Below are positions 13,201 through 25,611 of a stretch of DNA of 64,000 nucleotides, one piece after another. The stretch lies in assembly GCA_013397435.1 (NCBI GenBank), contig VZRG01000029.1, positions 1,366,907 through 1,430,906 on the forward strand, in the 5' to 3' direction. The notes under the pieces are model-generated. The model was not told where the DNA came from. It did not search any database and was given only the letters and a program-made list of their open reading frames with translations. The position numbers were made by a program, and so were the translations under genes. The stretch is from Erythrocercus mccallii (taxonomy: Eukaryota; Chordata; Aves; Passeriformes; Dicruridae). How positions within the stretch are numbered: position 1 is the stretch's first letter; every line of letters starts with the position of its first letter.

Positions 13201-15588
13201 AGCAATCTGGCACTGGGTCTGGACTTTGCTTACTTTCTAACTTAGGCTTATAGGCCAGGAAAATGTTGTAATGTAGTTTCTTCTCTCCAGTTAGTCCTTG
13301 GAGATTCCCCCTCTTCAGATTCAACTGTAGACCTTCATATATTATTTTCTCTGCTGTTTTTTAGCTCAGCAGATTTCTTATAACTTCCTGCCTAATGGGT
13401 CCATCTCCTCCTCTTCAATCCTTATATGAGCATGAGGTCACAGTGAGGTTGTTTACTCATTAGTCTGCTTCCAAAAACCTTTGTCCTTTCAGTGTATAAC
13501 CTTTTAAACCCTTGCAGGACTTTAAACATTTTCAGCTCAGTTGATTCTTTTCTTCCGAGTTTTCAGTTTATGTGATTAATCTTTATTTTTCAGTGTGTGT
13601 ACTTGAGTGCTACAAGATTCTTACACAAACACAACAGACAAGAAATAAATATATTGTACAAAAGACAACTGGATAGGAATGGGAAACAGTAACTTCAGTT
13701 TTAGCCTAATAAAGAATGTAAAGAAAAGGGAAGATGTGAGCAGGATAGGAAGACTCCAAACCCCAGAAACCAAGCACCTGTCCTTCGGGTGTTTCACAGC
13801 TGGTATTGATTAATTGATTGATTAATTCCCATAGGACAGTCTTGTATGATTGTCACAGTGAAGTTTGATACTTATGCTGTTTTCCCACATCTTTACATTT
13901 CCCTCTCCTGTGTTCAAGGAGATCTAGATACCTACTGTGCAGTAAAGTCAGTGACAGCAATTTAGAAAATTCTGGACATTCTGGACATCAATGGGAAAAT
14001 ATTCCCTGATTTTAAAAAATACCTAAATGCTTTACCAATGATTGGAAAGCTGAAAGATAGCACAAAGAGAGACTGACTGTGACTATTTACTTCTGGGCAC
14101 ATAAAAAGTAAGCACATGTGGATGGATGGCTGACCCCTCTGGTACTGGGAGAGAGGAGGCAGAACACAGCACCCTAGTCTATCAAATTAGGTTCCCAGAT
14201 CAAAGGTAGCTAACAGCTGCTGGAAAGGGAAATAGGATAAGGAAACATGCAGACCTTTGGAATGATATGAATCAGCGCAATAAAAAAAGATGTCTTGAGA
14301 GAAATCCTGAGCAAGCTGATCTTGAAAAACCTGGTAAGTGTACAGTTTATGTTAACTTAAAACTTAATTAACTTTCAAGGTAATACAGATAGGCATTAGG
14401 GGGCTTGTCTTCTGTGTGAATTCTAGGTGAGTTCAGCAGATTTTTGGAACTTAAGAATTAATTAAGCATCCTGTCCGAGACAGGGTAAGTTGATTTTGCT
14501 TACACAGCAGGCTCATTTCAAGTAATTTAGGCAGATTTAAATGAAAAATGCATCTTCTCTCTGAAACAGAACATATCTGAGAGCCAAAATACAGAATTCA
14601 GTAGGTCATATGTAAAGAGAGGTTTGGAACTGTTTGCTAATTGGTTTTTTTTTCCTACTTGAAGGAAATTTGATTTGAAAAAATCTTCTCCCACTTGTCC
14701 AGAATTAGGTGGAGAACTTAATTTTGAGCAACAGAAAAACCCCACAAAAACTCACGATCTCTAGCCTTTAACCATTATAAAGGTTTGGAGAATGGAGCTG
14801 TAGGCTGATAATTATGTTGTTTTCTAAGCCAATGTATGTTTTAATGAAAATATTTATCAGTTTCCTTCTTACTGAAAGTGACTTTAATTTTTAAGACTTT
14901 TAAAGTGTTCTAGGAAATATTTTGAGCTTTATAGTTCCACCCTCCAACTGATTAACCCATCCTAGAAAACCAGAATGTTTCCAACTATGCATCAACAATT
15001 TCCAGTTCTCATAGAACCAAACACGCTGTTTTAGTAATGCCTTGTTAGCACTGCCCTGATTTCCTAAAGCAGGTTTTCACTGGAACTGTTCTTCCTTTCT
15101 TTTCAGATATATACTGATATACAGAAACTTATTTCGTTTAGTTGCAGTCTTTTTATGAACAGTGCAGTAGGATCTGTGCTGTAACCTGTCCCAGACAAAA
15201 TCTACAGTGCAGACTGTTAAAAAATATAACAATGTGTTTGAAGTCTGTGTGCATAGCACTCTTTCTCCACTGTATTAGATCAAGTCATAGTATTTAATCT
15301 CTTTGCACACTTTGGATTGTGCAAAAAAAGAATGGAGATTGGCTTGTACATTGTCAGCCACAGACTATAGACCACACTGAATTCTGGAAGTTCAAGCCAG
15401 AGCTTCAGTGTCTGGTAGTGATTCTCCAAAACACAGCCACCATTGAGCAACACCCTCCCATGTGATACAAGGTAAAGAAAAAAAGAAAAACTGAGGGATG
15501 GCAGCAATCATTCTTAAGAGAAACATGACATGTGGTGCTGCAAGTACAATTTTAATAATGGGAGGGTTTTGCCAACAGAGACCATAGT
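10263..15588. other. non-coding stretch, partly pyrimidine-rich
   Basis: No exon or repeat was assigned. From about 12,540 to 13,560 the plus strand is notably rich in C and T, as antisense LINE sequence often is, but I could not match it to a family. The longest open frame is 103 codons (11178-11489, plus), overlaps a short CA run and resembles no protein I know. A direct 9-base duplication (attctggac twice) lies near 13,969. Confidence 0.55.
11289..11317. repeat. short AT/CA dinucleotide-rich microsatellite
   Basis: An alternating purine-pyrimidine run that begins acacatatgtatgtgt and ends in several CA units. It is short and imperfect. Confidence 0.7.
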
Positions 15589-15589
15589 C

Positions 15590-15885
15590 TCATAGAAAAT
15601 GCTAAGTTGGAAGGGACCCATTCCAGGTTCATTGAGTCCAACATCTGTTGCTGTGCAGGACACCCCAAGAATCACACCATGTGCCTGAGAACGTTGTACA
15701 AACAGTTTTTGAACTCAGGCAGGTTTAACACTGTGACCACTTCCCTGGGGAGTCTGTTCCTGCTCTTGAGGGAGTTGACAGCTCCTCCACATTCAGTGCT
15801 GTCAGCAAACAGTATTCCTTTGAGTCCTGTGTCTTGGTTGTTAATGAAGATGTTGAAGAGAGCTGGGGATGATGCCTTCTATTGG
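15590..15885 (-). repeat. CR1 LINE fragment (antisense on plus strand)
   Basis: The plus strand begins with the reverse complement of a CR1 3' end (tcatagaaaatgc, ttggaagggacccat, attgagtccaac). It goes on through the recognisable CR1 blocks caggacaccccaagaatcac, caccatgtgcctgaga and ctggggagtctgttcctg. After an apparent internal deletion near 15,770 it continues with gctgtcagcaaac and ttaatgaagatgttgaa. CR1 is the dominant avian non-LTR retrotransposon, and most copies are 5'-truncated like this one. The 102-codon plus-strand frame across it (15607-15915) is an antisense by-product, not a gene. Confidence 0.88.
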
Positions 15886-15889
15886 GATA

Positions 15890-17588
15890 ACCTCTCTTCT
15901 CAAAGGAATTTTTAGGGAGGGAGTACTGTGAAGAATTTATCCACCTCTTCTTTGAAGACAGTGGCCAGAAGACGTGATTTCTGACACTAGAATGAAAAAT
16001 CTTTTGGGGAATAGATAGTAGTGAGAAAGACTGAATGATTTGTCATTGGACAACTTTCTAAAGTTCTAAGACTTGATGTACCTACTAATAGGGAAGTAGT
16101 AAGAAATATAGATGAGTCTAGCGGTAGTGATTTTTTACTTTTATTCTCATATATAGTCAGTCCACATGTCATTTTCTTTTTTATTGATTTATGAGAACTC
16201 AGACTATTCTTTGTTCCCATGAAGTATAACAAGCACAAAATGAACATTACTGGATTGAGTTAATTTGCACTATGATTCTATGAACTGCCTTTTGTTTCTT
16301 GATTTTTTAAGTGATATTATTGAAGGCAGAACTACTCTGAGCCTGCTTTTTCAATGACAGGTAAGATTAACTGAGACTTATTTACTACAGTCCCTGCATT
16401 TGCATTTATTGATCCTGTAGATGTGAGCAAGGAAAACCTTACAACAAAACTGTTATAAAAAGGGATGTCTTTAGGCGTACTGACCACACACACAATCAAT
16501 TAAAGCAGATGAGGTTCATCTCTTACAAAGCCTTCAACATAAATCTTCACAAAATCCTTCTCTTAGGAATTCTTATAATAAATGATAAAATAAAATCCCT
16601 AATGTCTTAGTTAACTATTATCAAACTGTGGCCTAGATTGTAAATAAAAAATATAAAATAGGACCTTCTGTTCCCATGTTTCCTAGTTTAATCAACATGA
16701 ATTTGAGGATATTCAGGGCTTTCCAGCATCAGATATGTTATATGGCATGCATTCTTTTCCCACAGGACTCGGAATAAATACAAATTAAAATTAAGCTAAA
16801 ATGTTCAGCTTTTAAAATATGTATCTTTTTAAAAAAAATCTAGTTTTCTTCTGGGTAACAAATGTGAATACAGACTTGTTTCCTGCCTAACTTACTTTCC
16901 CATGCTTCTGTGTTTTCTTCTTTTTTGTCCTTTTGAAGAAAGCTGAACTCTCAAAATCCACTGGATATTGTTCTGTGTTAGAGATTGCTAAGCATAGTAT
17001 GCTAACAGTGGGCCAAATAGTGTACTAATTTCTTTGGGATAACTTTTGGATTTGGGATTTATACTCATTGAAGGAGAGGACCTTGTTATAGAACAGAACA
17101 CCCAGAATACTTTCCTGAGCTCATTCGTCTATCCGACGGTATAAGATGCCACTGGCCTTTCACCTGACAAGGTAACATAGTAAAACCAGATCTCTTACAA
17201 GATTAAAGAAATACTAATTCTCTAAGCTCTTCTCTTAGTACCCAAGTATCTGGCCAATGTCTGATATTGTTATCTGGAATGCAAGGAAGGAATTCTGCTG
17301 ATTATGCTCAATTTTGGCTCACCCTAAATTCTTTAAACTGACTGCTAAAATGTCTGAAAAATTTACTTCAGACTTTATGCTCTTTGTTGTGGGACATGTA
17401 AATTGAAATTAAACTTTCCAATGTAGTGAACTGATGGTCAAATATCAAAATACAAGTGGAGGATAAAGTTCGTGTCTAGTAAGAGTATTCATATGGCAGT
17501 AGCACCCACAGCTCATTAGCTCAGTGTCTTGGGTCCTTAGTGAAGGGAGAATTTTGAACCAGATGAAAGAGAAGAATTAGTAGATATC
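15890..17588. other. non-coding stretch, nothing assigned
   Basis: Nothing recognised. An isolated tatgattctatgaac at about 16,271 resembles the very end of a CR1 element, but the sequence before it does not. The longest frame is 86 codons (15987-16247, minus). Confidence 0.5.
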
Positions 17589-17589
17589 A

Positions 17590-17830
17590 TGATTTGGACA
17601 TCAGGAATAATTTTGGACATGAGGAGGCACTTTTTTGTGGAAAGGATTTTAAACATTGGAAATGTTTTCCCAGGGAGATGGTGGAATCACCATCTTTAGA
17701 GGTGTTCAAAAATTGACTGGATGTAGCACTTGGTGTCATAGTCTAGTGGACAAGATGGTGATCAGTCAAAGGTTGGACTTGATGGTCTTGGAGGTCTTTT
17801 CCAATGTAAGTGATTCTGTGATTTTGTGAT
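17590..17830 (+). repeat. CR1 LINE 3' end, sense orientation
   Basis: The sequence follows the last 240 bases of a CR1 element in the sense direction: atgttttcccagggag, tggtggaatcaccatc, gaggtgttcaaaaattgac, gatcagtcaaaggttggac, gaggtcttttccaat. It ends with the short terminal repeat typical of CR1, gattctgtgattttgtgat, which sets the right boundary at 17,830. The left boundary is less certain because the copy is 5'-truncated. It is the only avian-type CR1 in sense orientation that I found here. No coding capacity remains. Confidence 0.9.
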
Positions 17831-17835
17831 AATGT

Positions 17836-20800
17836 CGTGCATGGTAGAGGTTAGGCCTGGTTTTAAAAACAATCTCAAACTTCTGACTAACTGGCATTGT
17901 AAACACACCTTTGAGTAAGCCTTCAGTGTCCTCTGCATGGCTGTGGGGATGGGGGTAATGTGGAGTGCAGAAAGCACTGAAGTTTCTCATAGAACACTTT
18001 TGTACATCTCAGCATAACTCTTCCTTGAAGCCCAGGCCAGAGTTCTCACTTTGCAATTTCTTGGAAAGTACAGCATGGAGTCAGATAGGGGTTATGGAAT
18101 TTATAACCCTAAATGTTGTTATTAGTAACAATTTCCAGTTGCTGACAAAGGCAAAGCACCACACAGTTGCTCCATAAACAAATATTTATGTATAATACAT
18201 GGAAAGTGTAAACAGCTTTTGCAGTGTTTCTTAAATAATTTCTCAATGCGATCAAGAAGTTAACCTACAAGTGTTTCTTCCTGAACAGGCTATTACAATC
18301 TGTTATTATCAGACGCACTCACAGAATTAAAGTTTGTCATGTAACATTGACTTATAATGTAAAGAATCAGTACTGCATTTTGATTTCAGTTCTTTAACAA
18401 ATGTATATAAGGACATTCTTTCCTGCGCAATCTCCATTTCAGAAATTATTTCAGTCTGTGTGGCCTGGAATACAGAGGTGCAACTAAGATTTTTTTTTAA
18501 AGCTGACAAAAAGATTTTCGGTGTTTCTTGTGACTTTCAAAAATGCTTTTCTTGTCAGCAAACAGAGGTTTGGCAGAACCTTATAACTAGACATATTCAG
18601 CCCTTTTTAATGACTTGCTTGCATCAGCTTGTGTGGGAGGCAAAAAAATAAATTATGCCAAACCTGAACACTGAAACGTTATGAATTTGGCTCCAGAAAT
18701 TCAGAAATATTTTTAAAATTATGAAATTAAAAGGAATATAGTGAAGAGAAGGGTCTTTCTGCCTGCTCTATGATGGTTGAGCATTTTGATTCATGATTTT
18801 AAACTTTTCTCTGTGGCCAAATCAAACCTGAATCTATTTTAAACAGGGAAATTGCACTTAAATTCACATGTCTTTGCAAGTTTCCAGAAGCTGGGCCTCT
18901 AGAAATACCATCACATAACAATAGACTTCCAATAAAATTATAGTAACTGCTGACATTGAAAGTGCGTTGCTCTGTAGCAACAGCATTACAGGTTTTGTAA
19001 TGAGACCTGACAGTAACATTATTCTTTCTCTGTCATTCAGCTCATCCTCTAGCCAAGACCCTTGAGCTTCCAGTAACACCTGGGCAGAAAGCAGCAATCC
19101 CACTCCACAGGGTATTTTGATATTTCTAAATTTAGTTTCTTTCACACAAAAGGAAATTTAGACATTCTCTTTGAAATAAAGCCTTCTTCACATTGCTTTG
19201 CTCAAAGTCCATACTCAGAGGAAAAATCTTGGAAAATTTCATTGGCCTCATGGTATCCTTCAAGCTCTCAAAAAATTTTTGAGTACAAGAGTCAAAAAAA
19301 ACTATACTTCATTGGAGTTTCCAAAGAATATGGTGTTCTGTTCAAATGGAAACTTTTAGCAATATATCAGGTTTGTTTGGTTTCTTTTGGGAGGCAACAC
19401 ATAAGAGAAAAAATTTTGTGGTTCAGGTTGGAAAAAAAAGAGGTAAAGAGGTAGGCCCCATTCAGCTTTTTTTCGTGTTGTATGGATGAGGAACTATTCT
19501 TTTAAGAATTTGAATCTCTGATGTCCCAGGCTTTTGTAACAACCACCATCTGAGAAAGAGTTGAATTCCTCCAGCATAAATCTGCCACACACATACAAAT
19601 TTGAGCAGCTTTGTTTTCATTCCAGTAGGGAAGACTTTCATGTTTCATAAAAAAAAAAAATAAATTAAAAAATTAGGTTTTCTGGAGTCAGTAGTAGTCT
19701 GAAAGCCTTGGGAAGCTCCAGCTCATAGGGAAGTCTGCCTGCCCTGGACCTTATGGGACAGGAAGTGGGGTAGTGAGGCTCCTCCAGCTACTCCTTCTGG
19801 CTCCTGATTCACCCAGGGGAATTTCTGCTGGAGTGATGCAAACACTGTTGAACAGGAGTCTGCTCTACCGGTATCTGACACAATATTGACAGATGGGAAT
19901 TTTGTCTTTGTAAGTATACTGATATAGATTTCTCTCAATTTCTCTCTCTGCATATGTACTTACAGGTATTTATGCATGCAAACTTTAAGAATTTTATTTT
20001 GAAAAATTCCAATAGAAATAAAAGTTTCTTCTAAACTTTTGTGACTAACTTTTTCGCTGACCAGTTTCTGGCCTAATTCAGCTCTGAGCCTTTGAGAGTG
20101 TAAAAAGTCCTAAACCGCCTATCTGCATTCAGGAAAGACCCCAAAATGTGTGTGTCTAATTACCCTACACCCTTCCAGCTGAAGTCTTCACTTATTCTGT
20201 CTGCATGTAGGCTGTCACAGGGTTCAAACAAAACATATTTCTCCTCTCCTTTTTAGAAATAACAAAATGTTGACATTTGACACATCAGTTGTACAAGTAA
20301 CAAGGAAGCTGAAAGTGTGTTTTTGAAAAGCACCAGTTTTTCTTTTCACTCTCTTTGGGAACCTCCCTGAAAATTTGACTTTGTTCCAATTTCTTTGACA
20401 ATTGGCCAGTAATTCCCAAATTTCCCTTTCCATCTCTCCCCACTGAACAATATTCTACTTCCCTTGACATGCCTGCTAACTTTTCTGGGAATTTTATACA
20501 GACCACAATAAGCTCAATATTTTCAAGATGAAAACCCACAGCAGCTTTTATTTTGCCAGCCTCTAACCATCAGCTCTTTTCTTTTTTCTTTTCCTGTTTA
20601 ATGCCAATGTTAATGTCAGCCTTTCTTTTCCTCCATCTGCAGCTGAGCTGTTTTATACATCCCACACATCCAGACCCTTGTGTATTATTTCCCTCTGCTC
20701 AGGCCTCAGCCTGCATCCCTTTCCCTTCATCCTCCATTGCCAGGATTATGGTTCATACTGTGCTTATCTCATGTCCTAACTACACTTTCCCAGTTTACCT

Positions 20801-21311
20801 CTCCCCACTGTGCCTTTAAACCATTATATAGAGCTTCCCAAGAATCCTTCCTCTACTTTTTTCTGGCCACTCAGCAGGAGAAATCAGATGATATGAAATT
20901 CACAATATTTTACATTTCTTCTACTCAGGTGTCTTCTCCTTTGCCATGTGTCAAAGCTTCTTCTGAGCAGTTGTACAGTGGTTCCCTGTAATTTCATTCC
21001 GATTTTAAAGTATCCTACTTTACAAAATCTCCAATTATACCACTGTAAAGGATTAGTGATTTTTCTGCTTACCTTTTAGAGCTGGCCCTGTATAGACACT
21101 GCTGCTAACTTATTGCAGAGAGACATTTTTATTATATTTTGACACCGCCAATGATGTGTATAGAAACATCTGTATATAAAGAACTCAAGTTTTTGGCCCT
21201 TAGTTACAAGACAGCAACCACCATTCATCCATTCAAAGATTCTCTATAGCAAAATCTTTTATCAATAGGAAACACTCATTCTCCCTTCTTTCTTTATGAA
21301 TGTTCGAAAGG
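17836..21311. other. non-coding stretch, pyrimidine-rich at right
   Basis: No gene or repeat assigned. The sequence from about 20,550 to 20,990 is C/T-rich on the plus strand and gives a 103-codon frame (20680-20991) of low-complexity Ser/Leu/Pro character. On the minus strand a 93-codon frame at 18864-19145 also resembles no known family. An A-run lies near 19,649. Confidence 0.5.
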
Positions 21312-21312
21312 G

Positions 21313-21710
21313 AATCATAAAATCATAGAATACTTTGGGTTGGAACGGATGTTAAAGATCCTCAAGTTCCACTCCCTTGCCATGGGCAGGGACATCTTCC
21401 ACTAGACCAGGTTGTTCAAAGTTCTATGCAACCTGGCCTTGAACTGTTCCAGGGATGGGGCATCTGCAGCTTCTCTGGGCAACATGTGCCAGTGTCTTAC
21501 CATCCTCACAGTAAACCTACTCTCTTTCAGTTTGAAGCCATTATGCCTCACTCTATCAGTGGAATCTCTTGTAAAAAGTCTCTCTCCAGCACTTCTGTTG
21601 GCCTCCGTTAGGTACAGGAATGCTGCTCTAAGTCTCTCCAGAGGAATCTCTTGTCAAGGCTGAGCAGCATCAGCCCTTTCAGCCTGTCTTTATAGGCGTG
21701 AATTAGCTAT
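21313..21710 (-). repeat. CR1 LINE 3' fragment (antisense on plus strand)
   Basis: A well-preserved 3' CR1 segment. The plus strand starts with aatcataaaatcatagaat and tttgggttggaa, the 3' terminus in reverse. It continues through ccatgggcagggacatcttc, cactagaccaggttg, caacctggccttgaac, ttccagggatggggcatc, ttctctgggcaac and cagcctgtctttatagg, all in consensus order. It is clearly less mutated than the ancient LINEs at 38.8 and 50.5 kb, so it is a younger, bird-lineage insertion. The 83-codon plus-strand frame inside is an antisense by-product. Confidence 0.93.
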
Positions 21711-21714
21711 ATCA

Positions 21715-23588
21715 AACACATTTGAAAATCTGGAATTACATTGTCCCATAGCTATTACACCATCCAGTAAAATTACATATGAGACTCTGTAATTTCATCT
21801 CCCCAAAGCATTAATGGTTTATGCCTGCTCAACTGTTATGCTTCACAGCCTTAATTTCTAGGTAGAACTTCTGAAATCTGCTTTCTGAGATTAGCAGTGC
21901 CCTCTTGCCTGATTTGAAACAAAAATAATTGGAAAGGCACATGCACCAGCTTCCAGTTTATAAGAGTTCATTATTTGAAATCCCCTGAGCTCCTCCAATT
22001 AGAAAACAACTTTTTGACTTAATATCCTTCAATTGTTAAAAACTTGCGTCACTGAGAGATCACAGTGAAACGTAAAGGTCCCAGCACATTGGCACTTGAT
22101 TGTGAGGGGATGTGATTGTTCCACATTTAGACTGGAAAGGGTTAGGAACTCTGCTTCCCAATGTGCTTAATGAATGAAAGGAAAATTGGACCCTTGAGCC
22201 AGAGGCAATGACCTAACTGAGTGAAAAATGTTTGCAGGTTAACAGGGGCAACTGTTCCTTGCTATAATTCCCACTGGAGGTGAATGACAAAAAAGGCCAA
22301 TAAACCTCAGACTGGATTATTTATTAACCTGTTTTCTTCCTAGAAGAAAAGACCTTACTGTACATCTTGAGAGACAGAACTGAAAAGTGTCCTTTCACAA
22401 GAAGTAAATTAATGACCATGTGAACTTCTTAAAAAGAATAGGGAGTAATATTCATTATCATTGTATTCTCTGTGATCAATCAGATTTTTAAAAAGGCAAC
22501 TTCACTGGGACTGATGCTCAAGGAGAGCAAAAATAAAATTGTGATTAAATGATGCTAATGTTAGCCATATTATAACAAAATGTAACTGGAAATGACATAT
22601 AAGCATTGTTGACACTGAATCACAGAAACATATTTTATGTCTTGTCTTTACAAGCGCTGCTGCCTAACATGCTGACACAGCACATCCATAGCTTTCCTTC
22701 AAGTACTCAGAAACTAGGGTGTGGTGGGATAGCCAAGTGTCCTGATGGAGAGTGGAGTCTCTCTAGTTGGAAGTCACACAATTCACTTCTCACCCTGGAG
22801 AGCAGACTTGGTTTCCAATCTAAACCGTTTGTAATGAAGTAATGGAAAGATTACTGTTGTCTACACTGAGATCAGGTCTGGAGCCTAACAGGCAATGGAA
22901 AAAAATTGCAGGGTAAGTGCAGAACAATGCAGGAAAAGACTAGTAATAACCAGTAGAGCAGCTGTCAAACTACCTTTGCAAAAATTTCTGTGATGCCTTT
23001 TCAGGAAACAGTGTAGACTAGTCAGGAGAGAATTGAAGGGTATGATCCAAAGTTGAGCTGTTTCAGTGGGCTTTGTATTGTATTAGTCCCTAACAGAATA
23101 TACAAATAACATATTGCTTCCTGTATTTGAAGTGCCAAAAATGAGACAGTTGCAAGCATTCTGCAAACCATATGTCTGAATCAGTCTGGGACTGAAGCAA
23201 AAGGAAGGAATATGAATTTACATAATGCAACTCTCTCTGCAACATAGATATGATAACCATAATGCACAGATGTATTTTCAGTAAAGGGAACTGCATTTGA
23301 CTTTTTGTTAAAACAACCCTGCATTTTTCAAAATGCTTTTTCCCTACCCTCTTGTGTACATGCACATGAAAAGGTGAACACCACGTTTATGTATTGCTTT
23401 CTTCTCTGAATGATAGAACAGCCTTCCTACTCAGACGTCTTCCCGAAAATGTATGATTAAATTTGTACAGTCTTTGGCTGTAGGCTTATATTGACTTCAA
23501 AATGGTTAAACAATTTACATTTGATTATTAATTCTTAAGTAAAGAAAGTATCTCAAAGAAGAGCTTTGCTTTTTATGCCAATAACTTT
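21715..23588. other. non-coding stretch, nothing assigned
   Basis: No exon or repeat family recognised. The longest frame is 91 codons (23090-23365, minus), without a recognisable domain. Confidence 0.5.
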
Positions 23589-23589
23589 T

Positions 23590-24265
23590 AAAAAGGGAAG
23601 ATTGAGCAGCACCGCAGGCCTTTTTTCACTGGGCAGCTTTCCAGCCACTCTGTCCCCAGCCTGTAGCGCTGCCTGGGGTTATGGTCACCCAAAAGCTGTA
23701 CCCGGCCCTTGGCTTTGTTGAACCTCATGCTGTTGACTTCAGCCCTTTGATCAAGCCCATCCAAATCCCTCTGCAGAACCTTCCTACCCTCAAACAGATC
23801 AAAATTCCTACCCACTGGGTGTTGTTTTCAGACTTCAGATTGAGTGGGCACTCAATCCCCTCATCCAGACCATCGACATAAGGATATTAAACAATGCTGG
23901 CCCCAACACTGGTCCTGGGGAACACTGCTAGTGACCAGCTGCCAGCTGGATGTAACTCCATTCACCACCACTCTCTGGGACCAGCCATCCTACCAGTTTT
24001 CCTGCCAGCAAAATGTTCCCATCTCAAACATAAGCAGCCAGTTTCTCCAGGAAAATGCTGTGGGAGATGGTGACAAGGGCTTTATTAAAATTCAGGTAGA
24101 CACATCCACAGACTCACCTCATCCACTAGGTGGGTCACGTTTTCACAGAAGGCGATCAGGTTCATAAGGTAGGACCTGCCTTTCCTAAACCCATGTCTGG
24201 GCAGCTGCGCCCAAGAAGATGCCAAGAGCAGATGGCAGTGTTTCTCATGCAGATTCCCAATTCTT
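23590..24265 (-). pseudogene. CR1 LINE ORF2 (reverse transcriptase) remnant
   Basis: Reading right to left, this is the C-terminal half of a CR1 reverse-transcriptase ORF, broken by frameshifts and stops. At 24,085-24,200 (minus) the frame holds HGFRKGRSYLMNLIAFCENV, followed by THLVDEV, a CR1 RT signature. Around 23,880-23,970 fragments of the block ahead of the catalytic FADD motif survive (LGPALFNIL). At 23,600-23,815 the frame reads LQRDLDGLDQRAEVNSMRFN and later QRYRLGTEWLES, the region after the catalytic palm. CR1 ORF2 supplies endonuclease and reverse transcriptase for retrotransposition; this copy is dead. The element's 3' terminus is absent at the left end, which is unusual because CR1 copies normally lose their 5' end. 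The right boundary is approximate. Confidence 0.9.
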
Positions 24266-24269
24266 ATGT

Positions 24270-25560
24270 TGCCATCAACATTATCTCTAACACCACTGAA
24301 GGAGTTGTTCTCACAGCTTGAAGCCTGGTTCATTTGTAGGGAAGTCTTCTCATCATGAAATCACAGATAGTTTGGAACCTGTACTTCCTCTATCCTCTCT
24401 TTGTTGGATCTAGTGCTCCTAAGTTGGATGCCTGAAATCTTAATCTTATGTCTTTGTCTAGACAGGCCAGACATATTTCTGATTTTAAGAGGAAATTAAG
24501 TGAAAACGTGTCCATTGTTGCTGGATATTGGTTGCAAAGTTTTATATCTTGTCTTTTTATTGTATATTCTAGGGAACTGTGAAAGTCTGCAGACTGGATC
24601 TTTTTATTTAAAAAAAAAGAGGGAAGAAGAAATGAAAAAAATTAAAATGAGAAAATAACAAAGAAGGGAAAAAATAAAACAGGTAAGTAAAATCTAGCTT
24701 AGTAGAAAAATGTTTCTTTGAGTAAATAGCCAAATTACTAACTGTAAAAGGGTAGAGACAAAACTTTTGGTAATACGAAAAATTTCTGAGTGAGTAGGAG
24801 GTCAGGACTACAGCGACTTGTACAGCTCTGCTTGTATTAAACCTGGATATGAACTTCTGAACTAGGTTTTCCACAACCTTTCTAGTTTGGTTTATTGGTT
24901 AAGAAATTATTAATCATGAAATATATCACATTGTTTCTGAGTCATATGTGATATTGATGACTCAGATGTACTGTTCAGAGATTTGAAAAGCTTGCTGCTC
25001 TCAGTTATCTTTTATAGTTCTTTATAAATATATACTTCTGTTTGTAATTTATGTTCTATATTTATGTTGTTTGAGGGTTTAAAAATATAACTTTCTTGTT
25101 TAGAGTCTTTTAAACATGATTTTTTTCTCTGTTAAATTCTAAATTCTAAAAAGGGTGAAATTAAGTTTAGTAAAAAGGTAAGGTACTTGACACAAAATAT
25201 TGTTTAATTCTGCATGAACTCTGCTTTATTCTTTATCTTATTTTTGGTAGGCAACTTGACTGTTGCTTTTGGATGCCCTGGAAGAGAAAAAAAATTAGGC
25301 ACATACTAGAGCTTCAAAACATTATTGATGTGTAGTAAATAAAGCTTATGTATTATTTCCAACAAAAAAATTAAATCTTGCTTTCTTTAGTAGGTACTTT
25401 TCCCAGTCACATAGAATGTAAACTGAATAGGCCACAAAAGTTCAGTGACATAAAACTCCATAAAGATGTTGTAATGACCCTAAAATCCGACTTATGTACC
25501 AATTGTTTCGTACAATATTTGTAAGCTTCATACAGTTGACTTTTTTTTTGCAATCCTTAT
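24270..25560. other. AT-rich non-coding stretch
   Basis: Nothing assigned. The longest frame is 88 codons (24608-24874, minus), almost all Phe, Leu, Tyr and Ser, from an A-rich plus strand. Confidence 0.55.
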
Positions 25561-25565
25561 ACAAT

Positions 25566-25611
25566 TGCAAGTGTGTATAGTAACATACAATTGTTACTAT
25601 ACACGCTTGCA
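25566..25611. other. 20-bp inverted repeat with 6-base loop
   Basis: The left arm is 25,566-25,585 (starting tgcaagtgtg), the loop is 25,586-25,591 (tacaat) and the right arm is 25,592-25,611 (ending acgcttgca). The arms are complementary at 19 of 20 positions. The one mismatch is a T opposite a G, which would be a G-U wobble in plus-strand RNA, giving an unbroken 20-bp stem. It is too short for a typical microRNA precursor. The right arm overlaps or abuts the inferred 5' edge of the 5S-derived SINE, so the stem may be a by-product of insertion, a small foldback element or coincidence. Confidence 0.85.

Noticed and set aside
12540..13560. Pyrimidine-rich kilobase resembling antisense LINE DNA
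   Set aside because: No consensus block could be aligned by eye; composition alone is not enough.
15607..15915. 102-codon plus frame
   Set aside because: Lies antisense within a CR1 fragment.
16271..16286. tatgattctatgaac, like a CR1 terminus
   Set aside because: The preceding 150 bases show no CR1 similarity; too short to call.
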